15,272 bases of DNA from Nitrospirota bacterium (GTDB lineage: Bacteria > Nitrospirota > Thermodesulfovibrionia > Thermodesulfovibrionales > JdFR-88), in the NCBI GenBank assembly GCA_021790695.1, contig JAJYGJ010000020.1, forward strand, positions 1-15,272, given 5' to 3'. The notes under the pieces are model-generated. The model saw nothing but the letters and a program-made list of their open reading frames with translations, was not told the origin of the DNA and made no database searches. Position numbers and translations under genes: made by a program. The stretch's first letter is position 1. Every line of letters starts with the position of its first letter. Positions 13,835-15,272 of this stretch are shown here, one piece after another.

Positions 13835-14045
13835 TCATTTTAAGCGATTCCGGAATTCCCCGGGTGTTATGATTTCAATCCCCCGGCAATTTTTCAGGGT
13901 CAGGAGATCGGCATCCCCTGTTACAATAAAAAATCCACGATAAAATCCACGATGAAAACGGCCTTCCCTCTGATCGCCGTCCCGGGCCCGCCGATTGCCA
14001 TTTTTGGCCGACGACGATCACATTTGTGTCGAGGGCTATTCTCAA
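13835..14045 (-). pseudogene. PIN-domain toxin (VapC-like/COG1569 type), internally deleted and frameshifted
   Basis: The TTG start at 14045 overlaps the antitoxin stop (TTGA) and gives LRIALDTNVIVVG, the N-terminal strand and first catalytic Asp of PIN-family toxins. The frame then runs into unrelated sequence and stops early. In a different frame further down, FIVTGDADLLTLKNCRGIEI plus ITPGEFRNRLK (stop 13837-13835) is clearly the C-terminal end of a PIN toxin. Only about 70 codons separate the ends, against roughly 130-140 residues for intact members, so about half of the central part, including conserved acidic residues, is missing. A 12-bp tandem repeat (ATCGTGGATTTT twice) marks the junction. 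Intact PIN toxins are RNases. This copy should be inactive. Confidence 0.82.
13934..13965. repeat. 12-bp tandem duplication at the toxin deletion junction
   Basis: On the + strand AAAATCCACGAT occurs twice in direct succession, the first copy preceded by extra A residues and the second followed by GAAAACGG. It lies at the point where the PIN toxin frame is lost, so it probably belongs to the event, or the replication slippage, that broke the gene. Confidence 0.7.
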
Positions 14046-14263
14046 GACAGCGCCTTGAAGATGTCCTCGCCAGTGCTCAGTACTTCGGCCTCGGCAAAGG
14101 GAAGGACCGGCTTACGGAGCCGCTGAAATCGTTTCGGGGCGACATAACGCTCCAGGGCATCCCTTATTATTGCGTCGCTTTTGGATGTCTTTTCCGCCCT
14201 TACAATCTTCTCCGGATCTCTCCGGAGTTTCCCGGGCACCCGGATGGTAATCGTGCCGGGCAT
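14042..14263 (-). CDS. Ribbon-helix-helix antitoxin of a PIN-toxin type II TA pair
   Basis: The 73-residue protein starts with the beta-strand MPGTITIRVP, then KLRRDPEKIVRAEKTSKSDAIIRDALERYV, the ribbon-helix-helix layout (strand, helix, turn with S-K-S, helix) of CopG/VapB-like antitoxins. A C-terminal tail (about 45-73) would bind the toxin. It probably dimerises, binds its own promoter and neutralises the adjacent PIN toxin. The ATG has a strong AAGGAGG (14269-14275) five bases upstream. The toxin gene follows with a 4-base overlap, the classical arrangement, but is broken. The antitoxin reading frame itself looks complete, so it is an orphan that may still repress its promoter or neutralise related toxins encoded elsewhere. 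Confidence 0.75.
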   Translation of the reverse strand: MPGTITIRVPGKLRRDPEKIVRAEKTSKSDAIIRDALERYVAPKRFQRLRKPVLPFAEAEVLSTGEDIFKALS

Positions 14264-14282
14264 TTTTGCCTCCTTCCTTCTC

Positions 14283-14308
14283 CCCGGGAAACGCAGCGGT
14301 TTTCCGGG
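14283..14308 (-). promoter_or_regulatory. Hairpin in the antitoxin leader
   Basis: CCCGGGAAA (14283-14291) and TTTTCCGGG (14300-14308) form a nine-position stem with one imperfect pair around an 8-base loop. It lies between the candidate operator repeats and the antitoxin Shine-Dalgarno, so it would be in the leader RNA or serve as a DNA palindrome for autoregulation. Confidence 0.4.
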
Positions 14309-14323
14309 CCCCCCGTATAAAAC

Positions 14324-14342
14324 TTTTGTAAGACATTTTGTA
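14324..14342 (-). promoter_or_regulatory. Direct repeats, candidate antitoxin operator/promoter
   Basis: TTTTGTA occurs at 14324-14330 and again at 14336-14342, a 12-base spacing of about one helical turn, beside GTATAAAA (14315-14322). RHH antitoxins commonly bind short repeats of this spacing over their promoter. The assignment is based on position and pattern only. Confidence 0.35.
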
Positions 14343-14397
14343 GCACAAAGGAGGAGGCGCTTTCAAGTGCGGCAGGCGGCCGCAATCCACATGGCGT

Positions 14398-14637
14398 TCA
14401 GCCTTTAAGTATTCCCAGCGTTACGGCCCTCGCTTGAACCCATCCGGCGGAATCCATTTTCAGACAGACAACGCCGCCCATCCCGGATTCCACGACCCGC
14501 CCTTGCGAGTTCCCGCAAAGAAGGAGCGCGGCAAGCCTTCCAAGATAGGGCATGTGGCCCACGACCATCGTGTCCGCCTCCTGTAAAGCAAACCGCTTTC
14601 CAAAAGTTGGCAAAGGAAGCAGGCGTCTTGACGCCAT
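14398..14637 (-). pseudogene. Truncated SixA-type phosphohistidine phosphatase (C-terminal half)
   Basis: From about 14565 downward the - strand encodes MVVGHMPYLGRLAALLLCGN, then RVVESGMGGVVCLKMDSAGW and a short end. This matches the C-terminal half of SixA-like histidine phosphatases: the second catalytic His in VGHxP, then the Gly-rich strand and the W near the C-terminus. The N-terminal half with the RHG catalytic motif is absent. Upstream sequence to the greB stop contains no RHG-like segment in any frame I checked, and the 20 or so residues preceding VVGH (MASRRLLPLPTFGKRF) are not SixA-like. It is therefore a remnant and should have no phosphatase activity. Confidence 0.68.
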
Positions 14638-14794
14638 TTGTTTCGTCCTCGCGGGCCTGGAGTGATTTCAGATGCGGACTTCGGCCACTAAACATGACAC
14701 GACCGTTGCCAACCGGCTCACACTTTCAATCACACGAAAACCGGCGGAGTTATTAAATGGGTCGATGTGATGAAATCAATCCCGTTCCGCTTCG

Positions 14795-15272
14795 TTATGT
14801 TTGAATGCCGTAGCCGACTGATGTAACCACAAAGACAACCGTACCGTTGAGTCTGTTCACCACAACCTCTTCACCCTCGGACTTAAGCAACAACGCCTTT
14901 GCCATCGGAGAATCAATGCTGATAAGCCCCTTTTGGGGATCGAATTCGTCCGCACCGACGATGCGATACCGAAACAGATTCCCATCGGAATCCTCAAGCC
15001 CGACCCAGGCGCCGAAAAAAACTTTCGAAGTGTCATCGGGCGGCCTGTCCACTACAACCAATTCGTTCAACCTCCTTGTGAGAAACCGAATACGGGAATC
15101 GATCTGCCTTAATTGCTTTTTGCCGTAAATATACTCCGCGTTCTCGGACCTGTCTCCCATGGCCGCGGCTTCGGCAACTGCCTGCGTGACTTGAGGGCGC
15201 TTCACCTTCCACAGATATGACAGCTCCTCGCTTAAACGCTTTTGCCCCTGAGGTGTAATATAGGGCGAGATT
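14795..15272 (-). CDS. greB: Transcript cleavage/elongation factor GreB, N-terminus cut by the window edge
   Basis: Gre factors enter the RNA polymerase secondary channel and stimulate cleavage of backtracked RNA. Reading from the right edge the - strand gives ISPYITPQGQKRLSEELSYL, then WKVKRPQVTQAVAEAAAMGDRSENAEYIYG, which follows GreB from its first few residues. The acidic pair at the coiled-coil tip (Asp and Glu of GDRSENAEY) is present. The GreB-type coil RIRFLTRRLNELVVVD is followed by KVFFGAWVGLED, FRYRIVGADE and ISIDSPMAKALL of the C-terminal domain. GreB is favoured over GreA by KVFFGAWV and the basic coil. A GTG at 15205 opens a shorter frame, but homology continues upstream of it to the edge, so it is not the start. 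Probably only about 2-4 codons are missing. Confidence 0.93.
   Translation of the reverse strand, partial: ISPYITPQGQKRLSEELSYLWKVKRPQVTQAVAEAAAMGDRSENAEYIYGKKQLRQIDSRIRFLTRRLNELVVVDRPPDDTSKVFFGAWVGLEDSDGNLFRYRIVGADEFDPQKGLISIDSPMAKALLLKSEGEEVVVNRLNGTVVFVVTSVGYGIQT

Noticed and set aside
1..15272. CRISPR array or prophage
   Set aside because: No regularly spaced repeats, phage structural genes or integrase are seen. The tandem repeats present are two-copy 12-mers only.

Overview
This 15.3 kb window looks like ordinary chromosome from a Gram-negative (diderm), fairly GC-rich environmental bacterium. It encodes a periplasmic AMIN/amidase, a lipoprotein with an LAGC lipobox, GreB, SixA-type and YihY/BrkB proteins, and its intergenic DNA carries REP-like palindromes. 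The mix of families resembles Nitrospirota or Desulfobacterota genomes, but that placement is a low-confidence guess. GTG and TTG starts are common, and long antisense shadow ORFs follow from the high GC at third codon positions.

Left part, + strand. The window opens on the last 20 codons of folD. A gene-poor stretch of about 750 bp follows, holding REP-like palindromes, an AATTCCGGGGACA element and a terminator-like hairpin. Then comes a tightly packed seven-gene run (823-8691): a NifU-C-domain protein, an AMIN/Amidase_3 N-acetylmuramoyl-L-alanine amidase, an N-acyl-D-amino-acid deacylase, a class I glutamine-amidotransferase-like hydrolase (peptidase C26/PuuD type), an AI-2E family membrane protein, an eRF1-like (baeRF/Vms1-type) protein with GGW in place of GGQ, and a family 5 peptide-binding lipoprotein. 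Three junctions overlap and the others are 5 to 68 bp, so this is probably one operon. Its theme could be release, trimming and uptake of cell-wall peptides plus a ribosome-rescue-like factor. That is inference from context.

Right part, - strand. Reading from the right edge in the direction of transcription: greB (only the first few codons missing), a SixA phosphatase remnant, an RHH antitoxin followed by an internally deleted PIN toxin pseudogene, a nitroreductase, tRNA-Leu(TAG), a YihY/BrkB membrane protein with a C-terminal winged-helix-like region, and a full-length phosphoketolase with its own promoter and an excellent Shine-Dalgarno. The phosphoketolase converges on the seven-gene run across a 230 bp gap holding another REP-like palindrome and a strong stem-loop.

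I see no CRISPR array, prophage or intact insertion sequence. The least ordinary items are the GGW eRF1-like gene nested in the envelope operon, the decaying toxin-antitoxin pair, and the palindromic repeat-like segment in the coding region of the amidase linker.
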